Shown here piece by piece: positions 10,211 through 19,282 of a DNA stretch of 64,000 nt. Under the pieces are notes generated by a model, which was not told the origin of the DNA, searched no databases, and saw nothing but the letters and a program-made list of their open reading frames with translations. Positions within the stretch are counted from its first letter, which is position 1, and each line of letters begins with the position of its first letter. Source of the stretch: Sporosarcina sp. 6E9 (GTDB lineage: Bacteria > Bacillota > Bacilli > Bacillales_A > Planococcaceae); contig NZ_JAGEMN010000005.1 in assembly GCF_017921835.1 (NCBI RefSeq), positions 1 through 64,000 on the forward strand. Direction: 5' to 3'. The position numbers were made by a program, and so were the translations under genes.

Positions 10211-12232
10211 ATGTCTCAACCAAATATCCCTGATATTACCCCAAATATTTCACTTACGAGGGATGATGCCATTAACCTACTTTTAGCCTCCATCGCGATG
10301 GAAGAGTTAGGACTAGCACATATCATTAATGCAGAAGGGGAAAAGATTCAATATGCACTTGGCACGTTACCCGGCTTGACTCCGTCAGCTTCGTTAGAGG
10401 ATATCTTACGAGTAAATACAAGCGTCCAAGATACGCTCGAGTTAGCGATGAAAAAGGAGTTGTTATTGGATAGCAAATTGAAACAAGTTACTCAAATCAC
10501 TACAGGAGGTGGGACTACGGGACCCACTGGACCTGCCGGACCGGCTGGAGCCACTGGCGCGACTGGCAACATCGGACCGGCTGGACCTACAGGCGCGACG
10601 GGCGACGCCGGACCTGCCGGAGCTACAGGCGCGACTGGAGACATCGGACCGGCTGGAGCTACGGGCGCTACGGGTGACATAGGACCGGCTGGAGCTACGG
10701 GCGCTACCGGAGACATAGGACCGGCTGGACCTACGGGCGCTACGGGTGACATCGGACCGGCTGGAGCTACGGGCGCTACCGGAGACATAGGACCGGCTGG
10801 GCCTACGGGCGCTACTGGTGACATCGGACCCGCTGGACCTACGGGCAATACCGGCGCTACGGGTGACATAGGACCTGCTGGACCTACGGGCAATACCGGC
10901 GCTACAGGCGACATCGGATCCGCTGGACCTACAGGAGCTACGGGTGACATAGGACCCGCTGGACCTACAGGAGCTACGGGTGACATCGGACCCGCTGGAC
11001 CTGCAGGCGCGACAGGCGACATCGGACCCGCTGGACCTGCAGGCGCGACAGGCGACATCGGATCCGCTGGACCTACAGGAGCTACGGGTGACATAGGACC
11101 CACTGGACCTGCAGGCGCTACAGGCGACATCGGATCCGCTGGACCTACAGGACCTACGGGTGACATAGGACCCGCTGGACTTGCAGGCGCGACAGGCGAC
11201 ATCGGATCCGCTGGACCTACAGGACCTACGGGTGACATAGGACCCGCTGGACCTGCAGGCGCGACAGGCGACATCGGATCCGCTGGACCTACAGGACCTA
11301 CGGGTGACATAGGACCCGCTGGACCTGCAGGCGCGACAGGCGACATCGGATCCGCTGGGCCTACAGGAGCTACGGGTGACATAGGACCCGTTGGACCTGC
11401 AGGCGCGACAGGCGACATCGGATCTGCTGGACCTACAGGACCTACGGGTGACATAGGACCCGCTGGACCTGCAGGCGCGACAGGCGACATCGGATCTGCT
11501 GGACCTACAGGAGCTACGGGTGACATAGGACCCGCTGGACCTGCAGGCGCGACAGGCGACATCGGATCTGCTGGACCTACAGGAGCTACGGGTGACATAG
11601 GACCCGCTGGACCTGCAGGCGCGACAGGCGACATCGGACCCGCTGGACCTGCAGGAGCTACGGGTGACATCGGACCCGCAGGACCTGCAGGCGCGACAGG
11701 CGACATCGGATCCGCTGGACCTACAGGACCTACGGGTGACATAGGACCCGCTGGACCTGCAGGCGCGACAGGCGACATCGGACCCGCTGGACCTGCAGGC
11801 GCTACGGGGGCTACCGGTACAGGGTTATCCGAATTCGCTTACATTTATAACTTACTTGCTCAAAGTATTGCGATAGAAGCGGATGTTCCCTTTGATACTA
11901 ATGGTGTTCTTACAGCTGGAATTACACATGCTCCCGGAACCCCTTCGATTTTATTTTCCATACCGGGTATTTACGAAGTTACTTTCTCCGTGTCTGGTAC
12001 AGAACCGAATCAATTTGCGCTATTTTTAAATGGCACAGTAGTTCCGGGAACTGTCTACGGTGCAGGTGCTGGAACGCAGCAGAACAACGGGCAAGCAATA
12101 TTCACTATAGCAGCTGGTGATACTCTCACTCTCCGTAATCATTCTTCCGCCGCAGCGGTTGGACTTGCGAGTGTAATCGGAGGAACACAAGCTAACGTAA
12201 ACGCTTCTGTTGTTATTAAGAAATTGAATTAG
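10211..12232 (+). CDS. Collagen-like surface glycoprotein with BclA-type C-terminal domain
   Basis: 673 residues. Residues 1-97 are the shared N-terminal domain, ~100-537 are Gly-X-Y triplets and ~538-673 are a head. The head has [51 protein letters not shown] and ASVVIKKLN. This order (PF-x-T, PG-Y-x-V-x-F, F-LNG-x-VPG, final VIxK) fits the C1q/TNF-like head of BclA. In BclA this head trimerises and caps the hair-like nap. AAAGGAGAG precedes the ATG. The stalk has a 72-base higher-order unit alternating GDIGSAGPT and GDIGPAGPA. No terminator is obvious after it. It is the most BclA-like gene of the island, but its N-terminus is not the BclA exosporium leader (no LIGPTLPPIPP motif). Confidence 0.91.
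   Translation: MSQPNIPDITPNISLTRDDAINLLLASIAMEELGLAHIINAEGEKIQYALGTLPGLTPSASLEDILRVNTSVQDTLELAMKKELLLDSKLKQVTQITTGGGTTGPTGPAGPAGATGATGNIGPAGPTGATGDAGPAGATGATGDIGPAGATGATGDIGPAGATGATGDIGPAGPTGATGDIGPAGATGATGDIGPAGPTGATGDIGPAGPTGNTGATGDIGPAGPTGNTGATGDIGSAGPTGATGDIGPAGPTGATGDIGPAGPAGATGDIGPAGPAGATGDIGSAGPTGATGDIGPTGPAGATGDIGSAGPTGPTGDIGPAGLAGATGDIGSAGPTGPTGDIGPAGPAGATGDIGSAGPTGPTGDIGPAGPAGATGDIGSAGPTGATGDIGPVGPAGATGDIGSAGPTGPTGDIGPAGPAGATGDIGSAGPTGATGDIGPAGPAGATGDIGSAGPTGATGDIGPAGPAGATGDIGPAGPAGATGDIGPAGPAGATGDIGSAGPTGPTGDIGPAGPAGATGDIGPAGPAGATGATGTGLSEFAYIYNLLAQSIAIEADVPFDTNGVLTAGITHAPGTPSILFSIPGIYEVTFSVSGTEPNQFALFLNGTVVPGTVYGAGAGTQQNNGQAIFTIAAGDTLTLRNHSSAAAVGLASVIGGTQANVNASVVIKKLN
10508..11820 (+). 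repeat. Collagen stalk with 72-bp higher-order repeats
   Basis: From about 10910 to 11780 the 36-base units alternate in pairs. One half encodes [10 protein letters not shown](A/P)T with GGATCCGCTGGA, the other encodes GDIGP(A/T/V)GPAGAT with ATAGGACCC. The true period is therefore 72 bases. The first third is less regular and includes GPTGNTGAT insertions. Confidence 0.88.
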
Positions 12233-12353
12233 TTTAAATGGGTATAGAACTTACAAATTCACTGTTTAGCTGCAATACAGCTTTCAAAAATTCACAACCA
12301 GTATAAACAATGTCTTGTATTTTTCACCATACCCGTCAGGTTCTAACAAAAAA

Positions 12354-12665
12354 AGGGAACAGGTCCTTTGAACTGCTCCCTATCAAGTAAACTGTAGAAA
12401 TGATAAAAACACGTTAAGCGGCTTGAGCCCTGTATTCTAGGGGGGGATTAAGCCGTTTAGTCGTTTTTGGTAGCGACTAGTGTTGTAGAAATGAATATAC
12501 AATGCAATGGATTTTTCCAATTCGTGAGGAATTTGCTCAAATAACATATTTCACATTTCAAAGAGCCCCAAAACTCTTCGATTGGTGTATTGATAGCCAC
12601 GATCGGCTATGAATGAGCGGATGACACCAGTGTCAGGTACGCTGGTAATAAAAATTTGAATCATG
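12354..12665 (-). pseudogene. Remnant of an IS3-family (IS150-like) transposase
   Basis: Minus-strand translation in shifting frames gives ADRGYQYTN, then IEEFWGSLKCE, then SIALYIHFYNTSRYQKRLNGL and EYRAQAA before a stop. This is the order of the DDE-domain C-terminus of IS3-family OrfB (final Asp, the Glu-containing E-F/FW-G-LK-E block, Y-NN-R-Q-L-G-SP-EYR). At least three frameshifts and an internal deletion separate the blocks. TTTACTTGATAGGGAGCAG beyond the stop resembles the inner end of such elements. The left part of the IS is missing. It lies between the surface-protein island and the next genes, marking past insertion and deletion at this border. Confidence 0.75.
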
Positions 12666-12698
12666 TGCAGGTACCTTTAACGAAACGATTTATCATCT

Positions 12699-12902
12699 TT
12701 ACTTTTCTTTATAAAATTCGTCTTCTAATTCCTTCTCAATTTCTTCATCACTAACCGGACCAACTTCCTCTTCTATGCCATACTTCGTTTTTATTAATTG
12801 ACCCACAACTGACTTATCAATGCCATCCTTGACTGCCGCAAAGATTACTACGTACAAAATGAATAAACCAGCTATCGATAGTAAAATAGATCCCCATCCC
12901 AT
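12699..12902 (-). CDS. Small hypothetical membrane protein
   Basis: 67 residues: one N-terminal membrane helix (residues ~5-24, ILLSIAGLFILYVVIFAAV) followed by a soluble acidic tail rich in Glu/Asp. GGGGGG lies 7 bases before the ATG. It is the last gene of a likely three-gene operon (14067 to 12699) of membrane proteins. I do not recognise the family. Confidence 0.65.
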   Translation of the reverse strand: MGWGSILLSIAGLFILYVVIFAAVKDGIDKSVVGQLIKTKYGIEEEVGPVSDEEIEKELEDEFYKEK

Positions 12903-12925
12903 TTATTTATCCCCCCATTCAGAGC

Positions 12926-13141
12926 TCACTCTTCTGACAAATTCAAACGCAACCATTTTCTATAAGCAATCACTTCAAGAATCACTAACATACTGACTAC
13001 ACCCGCATGGAGTGATAAATACTCAAAAGTGAAACTAAAAATCTTATTAAAAAAGAATGCACATATAAATATAAAGAAGTTAATTAGGATTGCATCCATA
13101 ATTATTTTTCTTGAACTTAATGTTAAATACTTTTTCAACAT
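12926..13141 (-). CDS. Small hypothetical membrane protein
   Basis: 71 residues with two predicted membrane helices (ILINFFIFICAFFFNKIFSF and LHAGVVSMLVILEVIAY). AAGGTGGG lies close before the ATG. It is 23 bases upstream of the 12699 gene in the same direction. Function unknown. Confidence 0.62.
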   Translation of the reverse strand: MLKKYLTLSSRKIIMDAILINFFIFICAFFFNKIFSFTFEYLSLHAGVVSMLVILEVIAYRKWLRLNLSEE

Positions 13142-13194
13142 TAACCCACCTTCCTGTTATCAGATACTTAGTTTTTTCTATATTTCGGCAGAAA

Positions 13195-14067
13195 TCACCC
13201 GTTTATATGATTCTTATTCGTTTTATGAAAACCACTTCTAATTTCTTGATTTGTTTTTAAAGTAGGAATGAAGAATGCGCAAGCTATGAATACACCAAAA
13301 AAGTTAAACGACAATGTACCGATATATATAAAACCCTCCAATATATAAAGGATAGATATACCAATTACAAAAGTGATATTGTCTCTAAAACTAATTTTCT
13401 TTCGGCGCTTATTATCCTTATAGTACAGACCAAGTTTTCTTTCTGTTAAATAAAAATAAATTATCAGAAGCAGATATGCTGCCAGAAATATAATCCATCT
13501 TTTTTGTTCCCCCCAAAAACCAAACGCGAAGATGCCTCCACCTACTAACAAAGCGAGTAGGACATATGAATAACCCATATAAACGACTGCATGAAAACTT
13601 TCATTGATTTCATCCTTTTCAGCAGGCGTTTTATTTTTCAACATCGTTTTGTCATGTACATAGTCTTCAATCAAATCATCTATTTCCTCATTGGTTAGCA
13701 CATCATCATCTTCATTTTGACTAAGTTGTAGTCGTTTATGCATTGTCCATTCGATATAAATATTTAATACCATAAAAATGATTCCTAATACGATTAGATA
13801 CGCAAACGGAATACGGATGAATTCACTGAGTGCGAGATAATTAATGATTAAAATGATACATCTTACTATAAAATCTACCATCCCCATTAGTTTTTCTCTT
13901 CGACTTTCAATCATCGATGTCGTAAACAATATTAAAATAAATGGCGTGAAAAACCATATCGCTGCAATCCCCTTTAACCCAAAGGTGTTTGTTAGAAGGA
14001 TCAAGATAAAATTATTTATATGAAATAGTACGTTACCTAACATTAAGGTTTTTAGCTTCTGGTCCAT
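13195..14067 (-). CDS. Hypothetical multi-spanning membrane protein
   Basis: 290 residues with about seven hydrophobic segments and one long charged cytosolic-type loop (residues ~108-155, NEDDDVLTNEEIDDLIEDY). TAGGAGAG lies 10 bases before the ATG. It leads the minus-strand operon that includes the two small membrane proteins at 12926 and 12699. No enzyme or transporter signature is visible, and I do not recognise it. Confidence 0.68.
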   Translation of the reverse strand: MDQKLKTLMLGNVLFHINNFILILLTNTFGLKGIAAIWFFTPFILILFTTSMIESRREKLMGMVDFIVRCIILIINYLALSEFIRIPFAYLIVLGIIFMVLNIYIEWTMHKRLQLSQNEDDDVLTNEEIDDLIEDYVHDKTMLKNKTPAEKDEINESFHAVVYMGYSYVLLALLVGGGIFAFGFWGEQKRWIIFLAAYLLLIIYFYLTERKLGLYYKDNKRRKKISFRDNITFVIGISILYILEGFIYIGTLSFNFFGVFIACAFFIPTLKTNQEIRSGFHKTNKNHING

Positions 14068-14231
14068 TTTATTCTGTCTCTCCTATATTAACTTCATCGT
14101 TCTTCTGTTAATGGTATTCTACTTGACCTTAATTTAACTGTCTAACTTAGTGTAGCCCGTCTACCCTACCTTCTACGTCCCTATGGGTAGTATTCGCCAA
14201 CGGTACATTTTCCACCTTTAAGAGTTTTAAA

Positions 14232-14379
14232 AGGTACCTGTGCAAGGTGCAATTATGACAATTCGCAAACCCGGATAATAACTCAAGAGGACACCGACAA
14301 AGTGTTATACAGTCGGTGTCCTCTTTTCACTTTATGCAATTGTAGTGTATTGTCTGAATCTTGTCTTGCACAGGTACCT
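14232..14379. mobile_element. 148-bp inverted-repeat element, copy A (MITE-like)
   Basis: It begins AGGTACCTGTGCAAG and ends with the exact complement CTTGCACAGGTACCT. A second copy of exactly the same length lies at 23096-23243. Shared internal blocks include GTGCAATTATGACAATTC and ATGCAATTGTAGTG. The centre holds a 14-bp stem-loop (14285-14325) that is terminator-like. No ORF is present, so mobility would need a transposase in trans. It could be a MITE or a REP-type element. No clear target-site duplication is visible. Confidence 0.7.
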
Positions 14380-14526
14380 CAAAAGGGTACCTTAAAGATG
14401 GTGCCTCGAAAATGCCTCAAAAACGCGGTTGTTAGATGGTTAATGAAAAATTAAACTTAAAAACGGTAGCTGACTTTCATCTCCGGTGGATATTTTTTCC
14501 GGTATTAACTTAATTGGTGAAAACTA

Positions 14527-14555
14527 TTTACAGTTATCAGAATTAATGTTATTGT
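14527..14555 (+). promoter_or_regulatory. Sigma-A-like promoter of the sialic-acid operon
   Basis: TTTACA (-35, 14527-14532), a 17-base spacer, then TATTGT (-10, 14550-14555). Transcription would start near 14562, inside the cre site at 14559-14576. Confidence 0.5.
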
Positions 14556-14558
14556 CTG

Positions 14559-14576
14559 TATGTAAGCGAAATCAAT
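14559..14576 (+). promoter_or_regulatory. cre site (CcpA binding) at the nanA transcription start
   Basis: TATGTAAGCGAAATCAAT matches the Bacillus cre consensus WWTGNAARCGNWWWCAWW at every position. It overlaps the predicted start site and ends 4 bases before the ribosome binding site, a position typical for catabolite repression. Confidence 0.7.
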
Positions 14577-14596
14577 GTGCGGAGGAGATAGCGAAA

Positions 14597-15505
14597 ATGA
14601 CGTTAAGTAAATATAAAGGAATCATTCCTGCATTCTATGCTTGTTATGATGAAGCTGGAGAAATATCAGAAGAAAGAATAAAAGATTTTTCTACTTATCT
14701 TTATGAAAAAGGTGTCAAGGGGCTTTATGTTGGTGGCAGTTCAGGAGAATGTGTCTATCAAAACCTGGAAGAAAGAAAGGCAACGTTAAAATATGTTGCA
14801 GAAAATGTTGGCGGTAAACTTACCCTCATTGCACATGTTGGTGCACCTTCAACGAAGGAAAGTATTGAGCTCGCACAGTATGCGGAAGAATTAGGTTATG
14901 ATGCATTGTCTGCAATCCCGCCGATTTATTTTCTACTACCAGAAACGGCGATTGAAAAGTATTGGACAGAGATTATGGATTCAACGGATCTTCCTTTTAT
15001 TATTTATAACATCCCGCAAACGACAGGGTATAATCTTTCAACGAATTTACTAGAAAAGCTACTAGAAAATGAGAAACTGATCGGGGTCAAAAATTCATCC
15101 ATGCCAGTGATGGATATTGAAAGATTCAAGGCCGCAGCACATGAAGACTTCATTGTATTCAACGGTCCAGACGAACAGTACGTCGCAGGTAGGTTGATCG
15201 GGGCGGATAGCGGTATTGGCGGTACATACGGCGTAATGCCAGAGCTTTTCTTGAAAGCCGAAGAGTTTGTGGCTGAAGGCAAGTTTGCAGAAGCGAGAAG
15301 CATTCAAAAAGTGATTAACGATATCATTATTGAATTATGTTCCTTGAATGGTTCCATGTACTCGGTGATTAAAGAAGTTTATAAATTACGAGGATTAAAC
15401 ATCGGTTCTGTTAGAGGACCATTAGAGCCGGTACACGGAGAAGATCTTCATAAAATTGAAGTCATCAAGAACAGAATTGATGAAGCAATAGAAAGTTACC
15501 TGTAA
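14597..15505 (+). CDS. nanA: N-acetylneuraminate lyase
   Basis: Cleaves N-acetylneuraminate to N-acetylmannosamine and pyruvate in the cytosol. The 302-residue protein is a DapA/NAL-family TIM barrel with the substrate motif GGSSGE (46-51), Tyr137 in IIYNIPQTTG and Schiff-base Lys165 in GVKNSS, the positions known for this enzyme. I start at ATG 14597 because GGAGGAG sits 9 bases upstream. An in-frame ATG 111 bases earlier would add residues that do not belong to the family. It is first in the sialic-acid operon, followed by transporter, sialidase and NanE genes. A promoter with a cre site precedes it. No nanK-like kinase is seen in the window. Confidence 0.95.
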   Translation: MTLSKYKGIIPAFYACYDEAGEISEERIKDFSTYLYEKGVKGLYVGGSSGECVYQNLEERKATLKYVAENVGGKLTLIAHVGAPSTKESIELAQYAEELGYDALSAIPPIYFLLPETAIEKYWTEIMDSTDLPFIIYNIPQTTGYNLSTNLLEKLLENEKLIGVKNSSMPVMDIERFKAAAHEDFIVFNGPDEQYVAGRLIGADSGIGGTYGVMPELFLKAEEFVAEGKFAEARSIQKVINDIIIELCSLNGSMYSVIKEVYKLRGLNIGSVRGPLEPVHGEDLHKIEVIKNRIDEAIESYL

Positions 15506-15564
15506 TTTTCGGAATAGCAGCAAGTCTAATAGGAAGAGGAAATCTTTCTTAGGGAGGGTACATA

Positions 15565-16509
15565 GTGGTGGTTTTGAAGGATAACGCTAATAAACAGCAA
15601 AGGAAACAGAAAAAGTGGTTGGAAATAAAGAAAATGAGATCGTTCTATCTAATGCTATTGATTCCTATGCTCATGTTGTTTTTATTTAGTTATGGTCCTA
15701 TGTATGGAATTCTTATTGCATTTAAAGACTTTTCGCCAGGTTTAGGTATATGGCAGAGTCCCTGGAATAACTTTGAACATTTCAAAAGATTATTCGACGA
15801 TTACTTATTTATCAGAGCACTGAAAAATACGATCATTATTAGTTTGTTAAAGATCATTATTTCATTTCCTGCTCCAATCATATTTGCTTTATTACTGAAT
15901 GAGATTACCCATGATAAATTTAAACGAATCACACAATCTATCTCCTATTTACCACATTTTATGTCATGGGTAATACTCTCAACAATGATTGTTGAAGTAC
16001 TTTCTCCTGAAAGGGGAATCATTAACTTTTTCATCGGTTTGTTTGGCGGAGATCCTGTTCATTTCCTTGCCAGTAAAACTGCATTTATTCCGATGTTAAT
16101 CATTACAGATATATGGAAGGAAATTGGGTATGCATCAATCATTTATCTTGCATCCATGGCATCCATAGACACCGCCTTGTATGAAGCAGCCGAAATTGAT
16201 GGTGCGAATAGATTCCACAAAATGATATACGTTACGATTCCATCCATTATGCCAATGATTATCATATTATTCATCTTAAGATTAGGTAGTATCTTGAATG
16301 CTGGATTTGACCAAATCTTAAACTTATATAACCCATTGGTATATGAAGTCGCAGATATTATCGATACGTATGTTTATCGAGCCGGATTAGAGCAATTTCA
16401 ATTTGACTATGCGACCGCAGTCGGGTTATTTAAAAACGTTGTAGGGATCACACTCATATTGGTCGCAAATACCATTATTAGAAGAAGAAGCGAACACGGA
16501 ATTTGGTAG
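15565..16509 (+). CDS. Sugar ABC transporter permease, LplB family
   Basis: 314 residues with six membrane helices and the EAA loop EAAEIDGANRFHKMIYVTIP typical of carbohydrate importers. The closest family is LplB/YteP, which pairs with a YtcP-type permease and a large lipoprotein. GTG 15565 is used as the start because AGGGAGGG lies 6 bases before it. The operon has no ATPase gene, which is normal for this class because a shared MsmX-type ATPase usually energises it. Genomic position between nanA and the sialidase gene suggests a sialylated glycan as cargo; that is inference. Confidence 0.92.
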   Translation: MVVLKDNANKQQRKQKKWLEIKKMRSFYLMLLIPMLMLFLFSYGPMYGILIAFKDFSPGLGIWQSPWNNFEHFKRLFDDYLFIRALKNTIIISLLKIIISFPAPIIFALLLNEITHDKFKRITQSISYLPHFMSWVILSTMIVEVLSPERGIINFFIGLFGGDPVHFLASKTAFIPMLIITDIWKEIGYASIIYLASMASIDTALYEAAEIDGANRFHKMIYVTIPSIMPMIIILFILRLGSILNAGFDQILNLYNPLVYEVADIIDTYVYRAGLEQFQFDYATAVGLFKNVVGITLILVANTIIRRRSEHGIW

Positions 16510-16525
16510 AAAGGAGACGTGACTC

Positions 16526-17410
16526 ATGAAATCAAATGGTCAGAAAAAAATATCGTGGTTTAACATAGTAAATATGACATTCATCGTCCTGTTTTCAATA
16601 GCTGTCCTTTATCCTTTCTGGCAGACATTGGTCTTGTCTTTTACCGATGCGAACCAAGCATCAAGCCTTGGATTAAATATTTGGCCAGAAAGATGGATAA
16701 CTGATGCCTATAAGTTTATTTTTTCTTATGAACAGATTGGTATAGCTTATATTAATACAATACTTCGAACTGTTACGGGTACGCTTTTAATTGTTGGCCT
16801 AACCATTTTGGCTGCATATCCATTGTCTAAGAGAAATCTACCTTATAGGAATACAATTACTATTTTATTTTTAATAGCTATGTTTTTTTCAGGTGGAATG
16901 ATTCCCGATTACTTATTAATCAAGAACCTTGGTTTACTAGATAATCGTTTGGCATTAATCTTACCATCCGCGCTGAACGTGTTCTATGTCATCATTATGC
17001 GGAACTATTTCATGACAATTGATAAAGGGATTGAAGAATCAGCGGTCATGGACGGTGCGAATCACTTTACCATCCTATGGAAAATCATTATGCCCTTGTC
17101 TAAGCCTGTTATTGTTACAATCGCGCTTTGGGCAGCAATTGGTCACTGGAATGAATGGTTCCATGCATTAATTTATATTCAAGACGACGCGAAAACAGTA
17201 TTACAAATGGTCGTTCGAGAGATGTTGGTTGATGTCAACTTGTCAGACGCAACACAGGTATCTGGTGCAGGTGGTGCAAGTTCAGAGTTACTGTTAAGTA
17301 ACGTAAGGGCCGCAACTGTTATGGTGTCAATCGGACCGATTATTCTACTTTATCCATTTGCGCAAAAGTATTTTATACGCGGAATAATGATTGGATCCCT
17401 AAAAGGATAA
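16526..17410 (+). CDS. Sugar ABC transporter permease, YtcP/LplC family
   Basis: 294 residues, six membrane helices, and the EAA motif ESAVMDGANHFTILWKIIMP. It is the second permease of the heterodimer with the protein at 15565, 16 bases downstream. AAAGGAGACG precedes the ATG. Family members import oligosaccharides rather than free monosaccharides. Confidence 0.92.
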   Translation: MKSNGQKKISWFNIVNMTFIVLFSIAVLYPFWQTLVLSFTDANQASSLGLNIWPERWITDAYKFIFSYEQIGIAYINTILRTVTGTLLIVGLTILAAYPLSKRNLPYRNTITILFLIAMFFSGGMIPDYLLIKNLGLLDNRLALILPSALNVFYVIIMRNYFMTIDKGIEESAVMDGANHFTILWKIIMPLSKPVIVTIALWAAIGHWNEWFHALIYIQDDAKTVLQMVVREMLVDVNLSDATQVSGAGGASSELLLSNVRAATVMVSIGPIILLYPFAQKYFIRGIMIGSLKG

Positions 17411-17444
17411 ATATGTAATGCAAATTAAAGGAGGATATCAAACA

Positions 17445-19136
17445 ATGAGAAGGTATAAAAAATTACTAGGCTTACATTTTATTATCGGTTTGCTCATTAT
17501 CGGCATTGTGGGTTGTAGCCCGAGCGAGTCTAAAGAAGAGGTAAACATGGAAGATTTACCTGAAATGGGTGACTTCTCGAAAGAGCTTACATTACATTTA
17601 TCAGGTTCCTTTACTCAAGGTAAAATAGAGGATGATAACTGGGTACAAAAAAAGCTTGAGGAAATGTTTAATATCAAAATTGTAAATACAAAAAGCAATA
17701 CATGGAATACAGATGAAGTTTCATTGATGGTCGCATCGGGAGACGTTCCAGATACTTTCTCTTTCACTGCGGGTAATCAGACGTCTAAACAATTATATGA
17801 CGGCGGGGTAACAAGAACGATCCCAAGAGAGATGATTGAAAAATATGCACCGCTGTATTCAGAATTGATTGATGAAAATGTTCCAGGATGGGAAATGAAC
17901 TTAGCGCCTGATACAGAAGATCAGTATCTCAACTTAACAGGATATCAAGGCCATACGGCGGGTATATTATGGGCCCCTACCTTCCGATTAGACTGGTTAG
18001 AGAACCTTGGCATCGATCCTCCAGGAGAGATTACACCTGTTGGAACAGAGGGCGGATTAGAAAGAATGTACTTTACAGATGGCGCGTATACGTTGGAAGA
18101 AGTGGAAAAAATTCTCCACGCATTTACTTATGATGATCCAGATGGTAACGGGAAAGATGATACTTATGGGATGTTACCTTACAATAATCAACTCCACTGG
18201 ATGAATACGTTGATGGGTGCGCATGGCGTTGCAGCTGGATATAATCTAATGGAAAACGATAAATTGATAAGTGCTGAGATATCTGAGAAATATAAAGACG
18301 GACTTAAATTACTTGCTAAGTGGCAAGACATGGGCGTTGTTGACCCAGAGTGGACGACGATTGATGTAGAGACTAGCTGGGAAAAATATAAACAAGGAAA
18401 AACAGGTTACTTCACTGCACAGCGATCTTATATCGCTATGGAGGAATGGACAAAAACGAGAGCACCTCAGAATCTAATCGCATCAAATCCAGACGCGAAA
18501 ATATTAGTGACTGCACCGGAGATTGGCCCGAATGGTCAGCAAGGTCAAGGGGCTTGGATGCCTGTTACCCTTTTAGGCGATGCTTTCCATATTTCTAGCA
18601 AGGTTACAGATGAAGAATTAGCTAGAATACTACAAGTTTTTGACTACATTAATCATGATGAAGATTCAAGATGGACGATATACGGAGAAGTTGGAACACA
18701 TTCAGAATGGCAAGGTACACCTGAAGAGTCATCACTAATCGTGAAGGATGAGTTCCCATTTGAAGAAGGAAACATGGGGTTCAATGCTTATAACTTCAGA
18801 ACTTATCCAGGTGAAAGACTGAAATGGTTAACTTCAGAAAAAACATTGGAGTTAATGGATAAATTCTTCGCTAAACCTGAGGTCGTAGAAAAAATGGCTA
18901 TACGTCCATATAGATATGACTTGTTTAATGAAACAAAAGGAGAAGAACTCACAAAAAGATATAGTGGACAGTTAAATACCATTGTTGAGGAGTTCCGAAT
19001 GAGAGCGATTGTTGGAGAAATAGATGTTGATAAAGAATGGGATGCTTACGTTGAAAAGTGGTTGAAAAATGGTGGAGAGCAAGTACTCGAAGAATTAGAG
19101 AAGGCACCTAAAGTATCTGATCTACTAGGCGAGTAA
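17445..19136 (+). CDS. Solute-binding lipoprotein of the sialic-acid operon (LplA-like)
   Basis: 563 residues, much larger than typical monosaccharide-binding proteins and like LplA/YtcQ oligosaccharide-binding lipoproteins. The signal peptide ends in the lipobox IVGC with Cys24, so it should be tethered to the outer membrane face. ATG 17445 is chosen because AAAGGAGG lies 10 bases upstream. It contains the Ca-binding-like stretch DDPDGNGKDDTYG near residue 230, common in this family. It delivers substrate to the permeases at 15565 and 16526. A perfect stem-loop (19171-19202) follows the stop. Confidence 0.92.
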   Translation: MRRYKKLLGLHFIIGLLIIGIVGCSPSESKEEVNMEDLPEMGDFSKELTLHLSGSFTQGKIEDDNWVQKKLEEMFNIKIVNTKSNTWNTDEVSLMVASGDVPDTFSFTAGNQTSKQLYDGGVTRTIPREMIEKYAPLYSELIDENVPGWEMNLAPDTEDQYLNLTGYQGHTAGILWAPTFRLDWLENLGIDPPGEITPVGTEGGLERMYFTDGAYTLEEVEKILHAFTYDDPDGNGKDDTYGMLPYNNQLHWMNTLMGAHGVAAGYNLMENDKLISAEISEKYKDGLKLLAKWQDMGVVDPEWTTIDVETSWEKYKQGKTGYFTAQRSYIAMEEWTKTRAPQNLIASNPDAKILVTAPEIGPNGQQGQGAWMPVTLLGDAFHISSKVTDEELARILQVFDYINHDEDSRWTIYGEVGTHSEWQGTPEESSLIVKDEFPFEEGNMGFNAYNFRTYPGERLKWLTSEKTLELMDKFFAKPEVVEKMAIRPYRYDLFNETKGEELTKRYSGQLNTIVEEFRMRAIVGEIDVDKEWDAYVEKWLKNGGEQVLEELEKAPKVSDLLGE

Positions 19137-19170
19137 TCCAATATTTTATCACACAGGAAAGATTTTAGTC

Positions 19171-19202
19171 GCTAACGTACTGTTACTATGCAGTACGTTA
19201 GC
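19171..19202 (+). other. 12-bp perfect stem-loop between binding-protein and sialidase genes
   Basis: GCTAACGTACTG, an 8-base loop TTACTATG, then CAGTACGTTAGC. No T-run follows, so it is not a standard terminator. Hairpins placed after binding-protein genes in ABC operons often protect the upstream mRNA and raise binding-protein output; that role is inferred. Confidence 0.6.
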
Positions 19203-19282
19203 CATTACATTATAGAGAAATAGTAAATTTTCGACTTTTAGAACGAATTTCTACATAATTGATAATGTGAGGAGTTTTATGA

